64,000 bases of DNA from an uncultured Nocardioides sp. Its GTDB lineage: Bacteria; Actinomycetota; Actinomycetes; Propionibacteriales; Nocardioidaceae. The DNA is taken from assembly GCF_947488515.1 (NCBI RefSeq), contig NZ_CANKZF010000002.1:124001-188000 (forward strand), in the 5' to 3' direction. Shown piece after piece: positions 43,284 to 54,368 of this stretch (position 1 is the stretch's first letter; every line of letters begins with the position of its first letter). The notes under the pieces were generated by a model that saw nothing but the letters and a program-made list of their open reading frames with translations, was not told where the DNA came from and searched no databases. Position numbers and translations under genes: made by a program.

Positions 43284-44450
43284 ATGAGCGCCACCCCGGT
43301 GCCGACCGCCGTGCTCGACGACGTACGCCGCCGCCTGGCGGTGTCGGCGGGTGACCTGACGCCGCACCGGGTCGCCGAGGCCCTGCGGGCGTCCGGGTCC
43401 CCGGTCGGCGACGCGACGGTCCTGGCCGTGCACGACCTGCTGCGGCGCGACGTGCTCGGTGCCGGACCGCTGGAAGACCTGCTCCGGCTGCCCGACGTCA
43501 CCGACGTGCTGGTCAACAGCCCCGACGAGGTCTGGATCGATCGTGGGGCCGGGCTCGAGCGCGCGGCGGTGTCGTTCCCCGACGACGCCGCCGTGCGTCG
43601 CCTCGCACAGCGCCTGGCCGCCACGGCCGGGCGGCGGCTGGACGACGCGACTCCGCACGCCGACGTACGCCTCCCGGACGGCACGCGCTTCCACGCCGTG
43701 CTGGCGCCGGTGGCCCGGTCCGGCACCGTGCTGTCGCTCCGCGTCCCTCGGGGCCGGGTGTGGACCCTGCCCGAGCTGGTGACGGCGGGCGCGGTGCCAC
43801 CCGACGGCGCGTTCCTGCTGGAGGAGATCGTCGACTCGCGGTGCGCCTTCCTCGTCACCGGCGGGACCGGCACCGGCAAGACGTCGGTGCTCTCCGCGCT
43901 CCTGTCGCTGGTCGACCCCGGCGAGCGCATCGTCCTGGTCGAGGACGCCAGCGAGCTGAGACCCGACCACCCCCACGTCGTCGCCCTGGAGGGCCGTCCG
44001 GCCAACATCGAGGGCGCCGGTGAGATCTCGCTCCAGGTGCTGGTGCGTCAGGCGCTGCGGATGCGGCCCGACCGGCTGGTGGTCGGGGAGGTGCGCGGGG
44101 CCGAGGTCGTGGACCTCCTGGCAGCGCTCAACACGGGCCACGGCGGAGGGTGCGGCACGCTCCACGCCAACTCCGCCGCCGACGTCCCGGCCCGGGTCGA
44201 GGCGCTGTCCCTGGCCGCCGGCCTGCCGCGCTCGGCGGCGCACAGCCAGCTCGCCTCCGCGCTCGACGTGGTCATCCACCTCGGCCGGGGTCGCGACGGG
44301 CGCCGCAGGGTGCTGGAGCTCGGCGTGCCCGAGCGGGACGGGTCCGGTCACGTCGCGCTCCACACCGCCGCGACCTTCGAGGCCGACCGCGTGGTCCGGG
44401 GGCCGGCCGCGGGGGCGCTCGCCGCCCGGCTCGGGTCGGTGGCGTGGTGA
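43134..44450 (+). CDS. cpaF: Tad/Flp pilus assembly ATPase CpaF (TadA)
   Basis: 438 residues if the first ATG is used, 413 or 388 from the second or third. The ATG at 43134 shares ATGA with the ssd stop, as do other joints in this operon. The conserved secretion ATPase follows: VLVNSPDEVWID, Walker A VTGGTGTGKTSVLSALL near residue 240, IVLVEDASEL (Walker B/Asp box), and GTLHANSAADVPAR (His box). Powers assembly of the Flp pilus. The N-terminal Pro/Arg-rich repeat is peculiar to this gene and probably disordered. Confidence 0.92.
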   Translation: MSATPRPSSPPPLRSSAEQRRGDPGMSATPRPSSPPPLRSSAEQRRGDPGMSATPVPTAVLDDVRRRLAVSAGDLTPHRVAEALRASGSPVGDATVLAVHDLLRRDVLGAGPLEDLLRLPDVTDVLVNSPDEVWIDRGAGLERAAVSFPDDAAVRRLAQRLAATAGRRLDDATPHADVRLPDGTRFHAVLAPVARSGTVLSLRVPRGRVWTLPELVTAGAVPPDGAFLLEEIVDSRCAFLVTGGTGTGKTSVLSALLSLVDPGERIVLVEDASELRPDHPHVVALEGRPANIEGAGEISLQVLVRQALRMRPDRLVVGEVRGAEVVDLLAALNTGHGGGCGTLHANSAADVPARVEALSLAAGLPRSAAHSQLASALDVVIHLGRGRDGRRRVLELGVPERDGSGHVALHTAATFEADRVVRGPAAGALAARLGSVAW

Positions 44451-45121
44451 GCGCGTGGCTCGTCGCGCTGCTGGCCGGCATGGCCGTCGCGGCGCTCGTG
44501 CCGTCGGCGGGGCCGGTGCTGCGTCGTCCGGGCCGGTCGCGGCCGGGGTGGTCGGTCCCTGTCCCGGTCCTGGCCCGCCGCAGACGTGTCGCCGCCGACC
44601 AGGCGGCCGTGCTGGAGGTCTGCGACCTGCTGGCCGCCGACCTCGCGGCGGGGCGGCCTCCCGACGCCGCCCTGGCTGCCGGCGCCGATCGGTGGCCGCC
44701 GCTGGTCCCGGTCGTCGAGGCGATGCGGCTCGGGGCAGACGTCCCCGAGGCGATGCGACGGCTGGCAGCCGAGCGACGGGGTGCGGCCGACCTCCGCTGG
44801 GTGGCCGGGGCGTGGCAGGTCGCGCAGCACTCCGGGCACGGGCTCGCCGCGGCGCTCGAGCGCACGGCAGCCGGCCTGCGCGCGCGTCGTCGAACCCGTC
44901 GCCTCGTCGACTCCGAGCTGGCGTCGGCCCGCTCGACGGCGCGGCTCGTCGCCTGCCTGCCGGTCGCCGTGCTGCTGATGGGATCGGGTGCCGGCTCCGA
45001 CCCGTGGACCTTCCTGCTGGCGACACCGGTCGGCTGGGTCTGCGGCGCCGTCGGGCTCACGCTCGTCGCCGTCGGACTGTGGTGGATCGAGCGGCTGGCC
45101 GACCAGGCGGCGGCGCCGTGA
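44447..45121 (+). CDS. tadB: Tad inner-membrane platform protein TadB-type
   Basis: 224 residues with the T2SS-F fold region AAGRPPDAALAAGADRWPPLVP and AWQVAQHSGHGLAAALERTAAGL, and membrane segments at the N-terminus and at the C-terminus. Shorter than proteobacterial TadB, normal for actinobacteria. GTG start shares GTGA with the cpaF stop. Confidence 0.85.
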   Translation: MSAWLVALLAGMAVAALVPSAGPVLRRPGRSRPGWSVPVPVLARRRRVAADQAAVLEVCDLLAADLAAGRPPDAALAAGADRWPPLVPVVEAMRLGADVPEAMRRLAAERRGAADLRWVAGAWQVAQHSGHGLAAALERTAAGLRARRRTRRLVDSELASARSTARLVACLPVAVLLMGSGAGSDPWTFLLATPVGWVCGAVGLTLVAVGLWWIERLADQAAAP

Positions 45122-45804
45122 CCTGGCTGAGCGTCGTGTGCGTGTCCCTCGCGGTCGCGGCGCTGGTCCCGTCGGTCCCGCGGAGCGTCCGCCGGCGCCG
45201 GGCCTCGTCGCCCGGCCTGCGTCCGCTGGCGGTCGGGGGCGTCGCGATCGGCGCCTGGTTGTTCGTGGGCGGGATGGCCGGGGTGCTGGTGGCGGCGGTG
45301 GCCGGCGTGCTCGCCCGGCACGTGCTCGCGGCGGCGGAGGCTCCGTCCGCCCGCCGCGAGCGGGAGGAGGTCGAACGGACGCTGCCGCACCTCGTCGACC
45401 TGTTCGCCGCCACGCTGCGCGCCGGTTCCGAACCCGTCTCCGGCCTGGCCCGGGTGTGCGCTGCGCTTCCGGGCCCGGCGGCTGACCGGCTGGTGCCGGT
45501 CGTGGAGCAGGCTCGCTGGGGAGCCGCCGGCGTCGAGGCGTGGTCGGTGGTCGTCGACGACCGGGAGCTCGCCCCGCTGGCCCGGGCGATGGTCCGCTCG
45601 CAGGTGTCAGGCGCGTCCGTCGTGCAGAGCGTCGAGCGGCTCGCCGACGAGCTCCAGCGGGAGTCGCTCGCCCGCGCCGAGGACGCGGCCCGGCGGGTGG
45701 GGGTGGCCGCGGCGGTCCCGCTCGGTGCGTGCCTGCTCCCCGCGTTCATGCTGCTCGGCGTCGTGCCGACCGTGGCGTCGCTCTTCGGCTCGGTGACGCC
45801 GTGA
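45118..45804 (+). CDS. tadC: Tad inner-membrane platform protein TadC-type
   Basis: 228 residues. T2SS-F pattern EEVERTLPHLVDLFAATLRAGSEPVSGL followed by SGASVVQSVERLADEL, and a C-terminal membrane segment AAAVPLGACLLPAFMLLGVVP. GTG start overlaps the tadB stop by 4 bases. With TadB it forms the platform on which CpaF acts. The 141 bases that follow hold no gene, only two TCCACAGG motifs, before the pilin-like gene. Confidence 0.85.
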   Translation: MTWLSVVCVSLAVAALVPSVPRSVRRRRASSPGLRPLAVGGVAIGAWLFVGGMAGVLVAAVAGVLARHVLAAAEAPSARREREEVERTLPHLVDLFAATLRAGSEPVSGLARVCAALPGPAADRLVPVVEQARWGAAGVEAWSVVVDDRELAPLARAMVRSQVSGASVVQSVERLADELQRESLARAEDAARRVGVAAAVPLGACLLPAFMLLGVVPTVASLFGSVTP

Positions 45805-45945
45805 CGGGCCGCTCGCCGTCCACAGGGCGACGGATGCGGGCGTCCTCCACAGGTTCGCGCCCGCGGCCGTGCAGGCGGCCCCGGGTCCTCGCACGCTGGG
45901 TGTCGGTCGGGGTTCATCGGGAACCCCGCGACGACAGGGGAACAG

Positions 45946-46185
45946 ATGTTGGTCACGCGTCATCTCGGACGGAACAGGTGGGCCGGGTCGGTCAGGCGGG
46001 ACACATCGGACAGGTCGGGCAGGTCGGGCATGGAGGCCGGCATCACCACCGCGGAGTACGCCGTCGGCACCGCCGCCGGGGCCGGGTTCGCCGGCCTGCT
46101 CTACACGCTGCTCACCGGCGCGTTCGGTGATCAGCTGCTGGGGCGGCTGTTCAAGCACGTCATGGGCCTGCTCGGCATCGGGTGA
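45946..46185 (+). CDS. DUF4244 Flp-pilin-like protein
   Basis: 79 residues. MEAGITTAEYAVGTAAGAGFAGLL shows a class III/IV prepilin site: Gly before cleavage, Glu at +5 and Tyr at +6 of the mature form, then one hydrophobic helix. The leader is long and basic. This is the likely major pilin of the locus. AGGGGA lies 6 bases before the ATG; the M at 46030 would leave a very short leader. Overlaps the next gene by 4 bases. Confidence 0.85.
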   Translation: MLVTRHLGRNRWAGSVRRDTSDRSGRSGMEAGITTAEYAVGTAAGAGFAGLLYTLLTGAFGDQLLGRLFKHVMGLLGIG

Positions 46186-46562
46186 GCGCGGTGTGGTCTC
46201 GCGGGCGACGGACCCGACCGGAGTCGGGTGCGGCGACGGCGGAGCTGGCGCTGGGGATCCCGCTCCTCGTGGCGCTGACCGCCGGCCTGGTCTGGATGCT
46301 GGCGGTCGGCGCGGCACAGGTGCGCGTCATCGACGCCTCCCGCGAGGCCGCCCGAGCCGTCGCCCGCGGCGACGACATCGCCTCGGCGCAGGGCGTGGCC
46401 GTCCGGATCGCTCCCGAGGGCGCCCGCGTGCGGGTCGAGGTCGGTGAGTCCGACGTCGTGGTGACGACCAGCGCGCGGGTCACGGGCCCGGGTGGCCTGC
46501 TCGGCTCGCTTCCCGGCGTGACCGTGTCCGCGGAGGCCGTCGCGGTCGTGGAGGTGTCGTGA
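46182..46562 (+). CDS. tadE: TadE-like minor pilin
   Basis: 126 residues. SGAATAELALGIPLLVALTAGLVWM has the Gly/Glu(+5) processing pattern of TadE pseudopilins, followed by an extracellular beta-rich domain. GTG start at 46182, stop overlapping the next GTG (GTGATG). Probably primes or tips the Flp fibre. Confidence 0.82.
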   Translation: MSAVWSRGRRTRPESGAATAELALGIPLLVALTAGLVWMLAVGAAQVRVIDASREAARAVARGDDIASAQGVAVRIAPEGARVRVEVGESDVVVTTSARVTGPGGLLGSLPGVTVSAEAVAVVEVS

Positions 46563-46960
46563 TGGATGGGGGAGCCGTGATGTGCGGGGGAGGCGTCGGA
46601 AACAGAGCCGGGACCCGCGGGGACCGGGGCGGTGCGACGGTGCTCGTGGTGGCGATGGCGGGTGTGCTGATGTTCGTCATGGGCGGCCTGGCCGCGGCCG
46701 GCGGCCTCGTGACGGCCCAGCGCCGGGCCCAGGCGGCGGCCGACCTCACCGCGCTCGCGGGGGCGTCCGCGCTTGCGGACGTCGGCGGCCCGACGGACGC
46801 CTGCGCCGCGGCCGACCGGGTCGCGGGTCGCAACGCAGCCGTGCTCGATGCGTGCACACCCGACGGTCGAACGATCCGGGTCACCGTCTCGGTGGCCGGT
46901 CCGGACGTCCCGTGGAAGGAGGTGATGGTGACCGCCCAGGCGCGAGCCGGTCCCGGCTGA
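46559..46960 (+). CDS. Rv3654c-type TadE-like protein
   Basis: 133 residues. DRGGATVLVVAMAGVLMFVMGGLAAAGGLV is the hydrophobic N-terminal segment characteristic of this family, with AQRRAQAAADLTALAGASAL just after it. Unlike the upstream protein, no Glu occurs at +5 of the possible cleavage site. The family is the usual last gene of actinobacterial Tad operons. Several starts are possible (46559 GTG, 46562 ATG, 46580 ATG); the first overlaps the tadE stop. Confidence 0.78.
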   Translation: MMDGGAVMCGGGVGNRAGTRGDRGGATVLVVAMAGVLMFVMGGLAAAGGLVTAQRRAQAAADLTALAGASALADVGGPTDACAAADRVAGRNAAVLDACTPDGRTIRVTVSVAGPDVPWKEVMVTAQARAGPG

Positions 46961-46984
46961 CCCGGCTGGGCCGGCCGTCCGCCG

Positions 46985-47290
46985 TCAGGGGGTGTCGTGA
47001 CGCTCCGGATCCTCGGTGCGGCGCTCGGCCTCGACCCGCTCGAGCTTCTGGTTGAGCTCGGTGAGCTCCTTGCGCTCACGGCGGTGGGCGAGGCTCCGCT
47101 TGGTGCCCCACTTGAGGATCGCGAAGCCCCACAGGATGGCCGCGCCGGCGGCGACGCCGACGAGGAAGGACTCGAGGGTGGTGACGTCGAACCCCAGGAG
47201 CTCCCCGCCGCTGCCTGCCTCGCTGACGAAGAGGGCGGAGAGCACGGCGATGCCGCCGAGGATGATGAGCCCGAGACCGAGGATGACCAT
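46985..47290 (-). CDS. Small membrane protein with C-terminal coiled coil
   Basis: 101 residues. Two hydrophobic segments (MVILGLGLIILGGIAVLSALFV and FLVGVAAGAAILWGFAIL) precede a charged helix HRRERKELTELNQKLERVEAERR. Similar small two-segment proteins with a lysine/arginine-rich tail are common in this genus-level group but have no known role. It is 15 bases downstream of the helicase on the same strand. Confidence 0.7.
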   Translation of the reverse strand: MVILGLGLIILGGIAVLSALFVSEAGSGGELLGFDVTTLESFLVGVAAGAAILWGFAILKWGTKRSLAHRRERKELTELNQKLERVEAERRTEDPERHDTP

Positions 47291-47305
47291 GGTCTGAATG
47301 TAGTC

Positions 47306-49648
47306 CTAACCGTCCACGTGCGGTGCACCCGCGAGGAGGGCGTCCAGCAACGAGATCGCGCCGTCCTTGTCGAGGGGGTTGTTCTGGTTGCCGCACTTGG
47401 GCGACTGGATGCACGACGGACAGCCGTTGGCGCACTCGCAGCTCGCGATCGCCTCCCGCGTGGCGGTCAGCCAGGCGACCGCCGTGTGGAACCCGCGCTC
47501 GGAGAATCCGGCCCCGCCCGGGTGGCCGTCGTACACGAAGACGGTCAGCACACCGGTGTCGGCGTGGCGGGCCGTGGAGACGCCGCCGATGTCCCAGCGG
47601 TCGCACGTCGCGAAGAGCGGGAGGAGGCCGATCGAGCAGTGCTCGGCCGCGTGGGCCGCTCCCGGCACGTCGAGCGTGGCGAGGCCGGCCTCGGCGACGA
47701 CGTCGTCGGGGACCGTCCACCACACCGCCGTCGTCCGCAGCGTGCGCTCGGGGAGGTCGAGCGGCTCCTCCGACATCACCTCGCCACCGGGCTGGCGCCG
47801 TCGGAGGAAGGAGACCACCTGGTGCGACACGTCGACCTCGCCGAGGGACAGCTCGCACCCGCCCCACGAGCGGCGCTCGCGGGTGGCGACGATGCTGATG
47901 TCGGTGACCTCGCGCGCGGTGGTGGAGTACGACGGCTCGTCGCGGCGCATGGTCGCGACGTGGTGCTCGAGGTCGAGGTCCTCGACCAGCCAGGTCTCGC
48001 CCTGGTGGACGTAGACCGCGCCCGGGTGCGCCTGGTTGTGGGCACCACCGGCGTCGACCGTGCCGACGACCCGGCCGGTGCCGGACTCGATCAGCTGCAC
48101 CGGCGACCCGCCTGCCGACCGGATGTCGGCCAGGTCGGCCGCCCGGCCCCGGTCGGTCCAGAACCAGCCGCGCGGTCGCCGCCGCAGCAGCCCGAGGGTC
48201 GTCAGCTCGTCGACGACCTCGCGGGCGGTGGGTCCGAACAGCGGCAGGTCGGCCTCGGTGAGCGGCTGCTCCTGCGCGGCCGCGCAGAGGTGCGGACCCA
48301 TGACGTGCGGGTTCGACGGGTCGAAGACCGACGCCTCGACAGGGGCGCCGATGAGCTTGGCGGGGTGGGTGACCAGGTAGGTGTCGAGCGGGTCGTCCTT
48401 CGCGACCAGCACCCCGAGCGCGTCCTGCGCGCCCCGGCCGGCCCGGCCGACCTGCTGCCAGAACGCCGCCCGGGTCCCCGGGAAGCCGGCGATGAGCACG
48501 GCGTCGAGCCCGCTGATGTCGATGCCGAGCTCGAGCGCGTTGGTCGCGGCCAGCCCGATCAGGTCGCCGCGGCGCAGTGCCGCCTCGAGCGCCCGCCGTT
48601 CCTCGGGGAGGTAGCCGCCGCGGTAGGCCGCGACCCGGTCCGGCAGCGACGGGTCGACCTCGGCGAGCAGCTCGGACGCCGACCGGGCCACCTGCTCGGC
48701 ACCGCGTCGCGAGCGGATGAAGGCCAGGGTGCGCACGTCCTCGGCGACGAGGTCGGCGAGCAGTTCGGCGACCTCCGAGGACGCGGCCCGGCGCACCGGA
48801 GCACCGTTCTCGCCGGCGTGCGAGGTGAAGGGGGGTTCCCACAGCAGCAGCGACACCTGCCCGCGCGGGGAGTCGTCGCGGGTCAGCGCGACCACGTCGA
48901 GCCCGGTCAGCCGCGACGCGGTGACCTCCGGCTGCGCGACCGTCGCGGAGGCGAGCACGAACGTCGGGTGGGCGCCGTACATCGCGCACACCCGGCGCAG
49001 GCGCCGCAGCACGTGGGAGACGTGCGCCCCGAACACGCCGCGGTAGTGGTGACACTCGTCGACGACGACGTACTGCAACGACCCGAGCAGCCGCGACCAC
49101 CGGTGGTGCGAGGGGAGCAGCGACCGGTGGAGCATGTCGGGGTTGGTGAGGACGTACTCGCCGAAGTCACGCGTCCAGTCCCGCTCCTCGCGCGAGCTGT
49201 CGCCGTCGTGCGCCGCGAGTCGTACGTCGAGGCCCAGCGACGACAGGCCCGCGAGCTGGTCGTGGGCCAGCGCCTTGGTCGGAGCGAGGTAGAGCACCGA
49301 CGCACCCCGCTCGCCGCGCGGCCCGCGGGCCGCGCGGATCGCCGACAGCGCCGGCAGCTGGTAGGCCAGCGACTTTCCCGACGCCGTGCCCGTCGCGACG
49401 ATCACGTGGTCGCCGGCGTGGGCGGCGTCGGCCGCCACGACCTGGTGCCGCCACGGTCGCGCCACGCCCTGGGCGGCATAGGCCCCGCGGACGTCGTCGG
49501 GCACCCACTCCGGCCAGTCCTCGTGCACCGCCTCGCGGGCGGGCAGGACCTCCAGGTGGCGCAGCCGGTCCTCCCGTCCGGGCACGCCGGTCAGTCGACG
49601 CACGAGCGTGTCGACCGGCGGCAGGACGCCGGGGCGGGAGGGCTTCAC
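47306..49648 (-). CDS. DEAD/DEAH-box helicase with DUF1998 domain (MrfA/YprA type)
   Basis: 780 residues from a GTG at 49648; a longer frame upstream lacks homology and a somewhat later start is possible. SF2 motifs: GTASGKSLAYQLPAL (I), VVDECHHYRGVFG (II), VLASATVAQPE (III), AFIRSRRGAEQVAR (IV), VGRAGRGAQDALG (VI). The C-terminal cysteine cluster CANGCPSCIQSPKCG marks the DUF1998/MrfA zinc module, used in mitomycin-lesion repair in Bacillus. Divergent from bldG, an arrangement I recall from Streptomyces (SCO3550-SCO3549). Confidence 0.9.
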   Translation of the reverse strand: MKPSRPGVLPPVDTLVRRLTGVPGREDRLRHLEVLPAREAVHEDWPEWVPDDVRGAYAAQGVARPWRHQVVAADAAHAGDHVIVATGTASGKSLAYQLPALSAIRAARGPRGERGASVLYLAPTKALAHDQLAGLSSLGLDVRLAAHDGDSSREERDWTRDFGEYVLTNPDMLHRSLLPSHHRWSRLLGSLQYVVVDECHHYRGVFGAHVSHVLRRLRRVCAMYGAHPTFVLASATVAQPEVTASRLTGLDVVALTRDDSPRGQVSLLLWEPPFTSHAGENGAPVRRAASSEVAELLADLVAEDVRTLAFIRSRRGAEQVARSASELLAEVDPSLPDRVAAYRGGYLPEERRALEAALRRGDLIGLAATNALELGIDISGLDAVLIAGFPGTRAAFWQQVGRAGRGAQDALGVLVAKDDPLDTYLVTHPAKLIGAPVEASVFDPSNPHVMGPHLCAAAQEQPLTEADLPLFGPTAREVVDELTTLGLLRRRPRGWFWTDRGRAADLADIRSAGGSPVQLIESGTGRVVGTVDAGGAHNQAHPGAVYVHQGETWLVEDLDLEHHVATMRRDEPSYSTTAREVTDISIVATRERRSWGGCELSLGEVDVSHQVVSFLRRRQPGGEVMSEEPLDLPERTLRTTAVWWTVPDDVVAEAGLATLDVPGAAHAAEHCSIGLLPLFATCDRWDIGGVSTARHADTGVLTVFVYDGHPGGAGFSERGFHTAVAWLTATREAIASCECANGCPSCIQSPKCGNQNNPLDKDGAISLLDALLAGAPHVDG

Positions 49649-49823
49649 CTCGTGAAGTGTGGCAAAGGGCGGGGACGCCGCCCGAGGCGGCGTCGGGTGT
49701 GATGTGCGCAGGAGTCCTGCGAAACCCTTGTGACTCGTGGTTTGATACCACCCGAAGAACGAAGGGGCACGTGCGTGCCCGCAGGCGCACTGTCCGAACG
49801 AGTTCGGGGACCGGGGAGCAGTC

Positions 49824-50159
49824 GTGGATCTCACCCTTGCCACACGCGAGGTGGACGGCCGTGCCGTCGTTGCCGTCGGCGGCGAGATCGACGTCTACAC
49901 CGCGCCCAAGCTGCGTGACTGCATCACCGAGCTCGTCGGCGCCGGCACCTACGACATCGTCATCGACCTCGAGGCCGTCGAGTTCCTCGACTCCACGGGC
50001 CTCGGCGTGCTCGTCGGCGGGCTGAAGAAGGTCCGCGCCCACGACGGCTCGCTCGACCTGGTCTGCACCCAGGAGCGACTGCTCAAGATCTTCCGCATCA
50101 CCGGCCTCGCCAAGGTGTTCGTGATCCACGACTCCGTCGGGCTCGCGCCCGGCGCCTGA
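49824..50159 (+). CDS. bldG: STAS anti-sigma factor antagonist, BldG-type
   Basis: 111 residues, one STAS domain: [25 protein letters not shown], then [16 protein letters not shown] with the conserved phosphorylatable Ser in DSTGLGVL, and [14 protein letters not shown]. Nearly the full length matches SpoIIAA/BldG. It should release sigma factors by binding anti-sigma kinases when unphosphorylated. GTG start (MDLTLAT). In Streptomyces an anti-sigma gene follows bldG; here a terminator and hppA follow instead. Confidence 0.92.
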   Translation: MDLTLATREVDGRAVVAVGGEIDVYTAPKLRDCITELVGAGTYDIVIDLEAVEFLDSTGLGVLVGGLKKVRAHDGSLDLVCTQERLLKIFRITGLAKVFVIHDSVGLAPGA

Positions 50160-50181
50160 GCCCGACCGACGCCCTTCGTCA

Positions 50182-50211
50182 CCCCTCCGGACGTGTCCGG
50201 CGGGGTTTTTT
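50182..50211 (+). terminator. Intrinsic terminator after bldG
   Basis: CCCC-T-CCGGA pairs with TCCGG-C-GGGG (50182-50205) and is followed by six Ts (50206-50211). This is the most classical rho-independent terminator in the window. Confidence 0.9.
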
Positions 50212-50256
50212 CACGTTCGAATCGCAAGCGCCGGTGTGGTGTGGGTCACGCTGATC

Positions 50257-50284
50257 CGTGATCTGGGTCACGTCTGCGTAGACT
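50257..50284 (+). promoter_or_regulatory. hppA promoter with CRP-like dyad
   Basis: CGTGA-TCTGGG-TCACG (50257-50272) is a symmetric CRP-like site. A -10-like TAGACT follows at 50279-50284, giving a 5' leader of about 35 bases that contains AGGAGGA before the ATG. The dyad covers the -35 area, so it could repress or replace -35 contacts. Confidence 0.5.
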
Positions 50285-50326
50285 CCGGCGCGTTCACGGA
50301 TCTTTTCCAGTCCTAGGAGGACACGC

Positions 50327-52651
<2,325 letters not shown>

Positions 52652-52669
52652 CCCAGCTCCACCTCTGCA

Positions 52670-52715
52670 GACGTCATGGCGGCTGGTCGCTCCGGCGACC
52701 AGCCGCCATGACGTC
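52670..52715. terminator. Perfect 21-bp hairpin after hppA
   Basis: Arms 52670-52690 and 52695-52715 are perfectly complementary around a TCCG tetraloop (UNCG class). Only ATTT follows. It begins 18 bases after the hppA stop. It should terminate or stabilise the hppA transcript and could work in both directions. Confidence 0.85.
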
Positions 52716-52749
52716 ATTTCGTGGCACGGGCGTCTGCGAGGCTGGGACC

Positions 52750-54231
52750 ATGCCGTCCGACCTCGACTTCGCCGGGCCCCTGCGCGAGGCCCTGCTCGCC
52801 GCCGACTTCACCTACGACCGGGTCGCCGAGGCGATCGGCGAGGAGGCGCACCGGGCGCTCGGGCGCAACGAGACCCTCCCCGCGCTGCGTCGTACGACGT
52901 CGGGAGCGCCCATCGACACCCTGGTCCGGCTCTTCCTGCTGCAGACCCCGGTGGCCCGCGACGACGCGGAGCGGGCGCTCCCCGACCTGGTCGACCGGCT
53001 CTGCAACGCCGGCCTGCTGGAGCAGAGCGTCAGCGAGGTCGCGGCCCGGACCGACTGCCGGCCCTACGCCACCTCGGAGGAAGGACGGGACCGTGACCTC
53101 TGGGTCGTCTCCGACCTGACGCCCGGCCTCGACGGAGCCCCGGTCGCGGTCGGCCCCGACCACGTCCTGGGCATCTCGAGCGCCTCGACGAGCCTGGCGC
53201 AGCTGACGATGCGTGAACCGGTCGGCAGCGCGCTCGACCTCGGCACCGGGTGCGGCGTGCAGGCGCTGCACCTCGCCGCGCACTCGCGCACCGTCGTCGC
53301 GACCGACGTCAACCAGCGCGCGCTCTGGATGACCCGGCTCAACGCCGCGCTCAACCAGGTGGAGGTCGACGTCCGCGACGGATCGTTCTTCGAGCCGGTG
53401 GCCGGCGAGCGATTCGACCTGATCGCCACCAACCCGCCGTTCGTGATCTCCCCGGCGACCGGCGAGCGGCTGGTCTACCGCGACTCCGGCCTGCCCGGCG
53501 ACCGCGTCGTCGAGCACATCGTGCGCACCGGGCCCGACCACCTCACCCAAGGTGGCTGGCTGCAGGTCCTCGCCAACTGGGCGATCGTCGACGGCCGGCC
53601 GTGGGACGAGCGGCTCGGGTCGTGGCTGCGCGACGACTGCGACGCGCTGGTCGTGCAGCGTGAGACGCTGGACCCGTCGGCCTACGTCGAGCTGTGGCTC
53701 AAGGACAGCGGGCACCACGGGCGTCCCGACTACGCCCAGCGCTACGGCACCTGGCTGTCGTGGCTGGAGGAGACCGGCATCGAGGGCGTCGGCTTCGGCT
53801 GGATCAACGTCCGGCTGGGCGGGGGAGGTCGCCACGACCTCCTCGAGTGGCCGTACGACGTCGAGCAGCCCATCGGCCCGGCGATCCGCGAGTGGGGCGA
53901 GGCGGCGACGGCGCTGCGCGGGCTCACCGACGACGAGCTGCTCCGCAGCGTGCTGCGCGCGCGGGAGGACGTCCAGCAGGAGACGGTCGGCCGGCCCGGC
54001 GCGGAGGACCCGGAGGCGATCGTGCTCCGCCAGCAGCGCGGCTTCCGGCGCGCGCGGACGGCCGACACGGTCGAGGCCGCCCTCGTCGGCGCCAGCGACG
54101 GCGACCTGTCGCTCGGCCAGCTGCTGGGGGCGATCGCCGCGCTGCTGCAGCGCGACGCTGCCGACCTGCACCAGACCTACCTGCCGGTCGTGCGGGAGCT
54201 GGTGGGAGAGGGCTTCCTGGTCCTCGACTGA
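52750..54231 (+). CDS. Class I methyltransferase with N-terminal helical domain (HemK-like catalytic motif)
   Basis: 493 residues. Residues 1-150 are a helical domain of unknown function. The methyltransferase core shows SALDLGTGCGVQALHLAAHS (motif I, about 157-176) and DLIATNPPFVIS with the NPPF motif of N-methyltransferases acting on planar amides or bases. The last 130 residues contain two further helical repeats. A protein of this type sits between hppA and topA in Streptomyces. Target (protein glutamine, rRNA or other) unknown. The ATG is 6 bases after a GAGGCT hexamer. Confidence 0.85.
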   Translation: MPSDLDFAGPLREALLAADFTYDRVAEAIGEEAHRALGRNETLPALRRTTSGAPIDTLVRLFLLQTPVARDDAERALPDLVDRLCNAGLLEQSVSEVAARTDCRPYATSEEGRDRDLWVVSDLTPGLDGAPVAVGPDHVLGISSASTSLAQLTMREPVGSALDLGTGCGVQALHLAAHSRTVVATDVNQRALWMTRLNAALNQVEVDVRDGSFFEPVAGERFDLIATNPPFVISPATGERLVYRDSGLPGDRVVEHIVRTGPDHLTQGGWLQVLANWAIVDGRPWDERLGSWLRDDCDALVVQRETLDPSAYVELWLKDSGHHGRPDYAQRYGTWLSWLEETGIEGVGFGWINVRLGGGGRHDLLEWPYDVEQPIGPAIREWGEAATALRGLTDDELLRSVLRAREDVQQETVGRPGAEDPEAIVLRQQRGFRRARTADTVEAALVGASDGDLSLGQLLGAIAALLQRDAADLHQTYLPVVRELVGEGFLVLD

Positions 54232-54368
54232 GGTCCGAGGGGTCGACCCCGTGCACGGCAGCGGCGCGCCAGCCGGATGTCGTCCGTCGACCGGGGCTGG
54301 CTCACCGCTGCGGGTGGTCTCCGACGCGACGTACTTGTGTCGACAGGCGAGCAGAAGTCGCCTGCTCG

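Noticed and set aside
47076..49100. 674-residue frame overlapping the helicase
   Set aside because: Same strand but a different frame, Arg/Ala/Gly-rich with no motifs. The helicase frame has all SF2 motifs.
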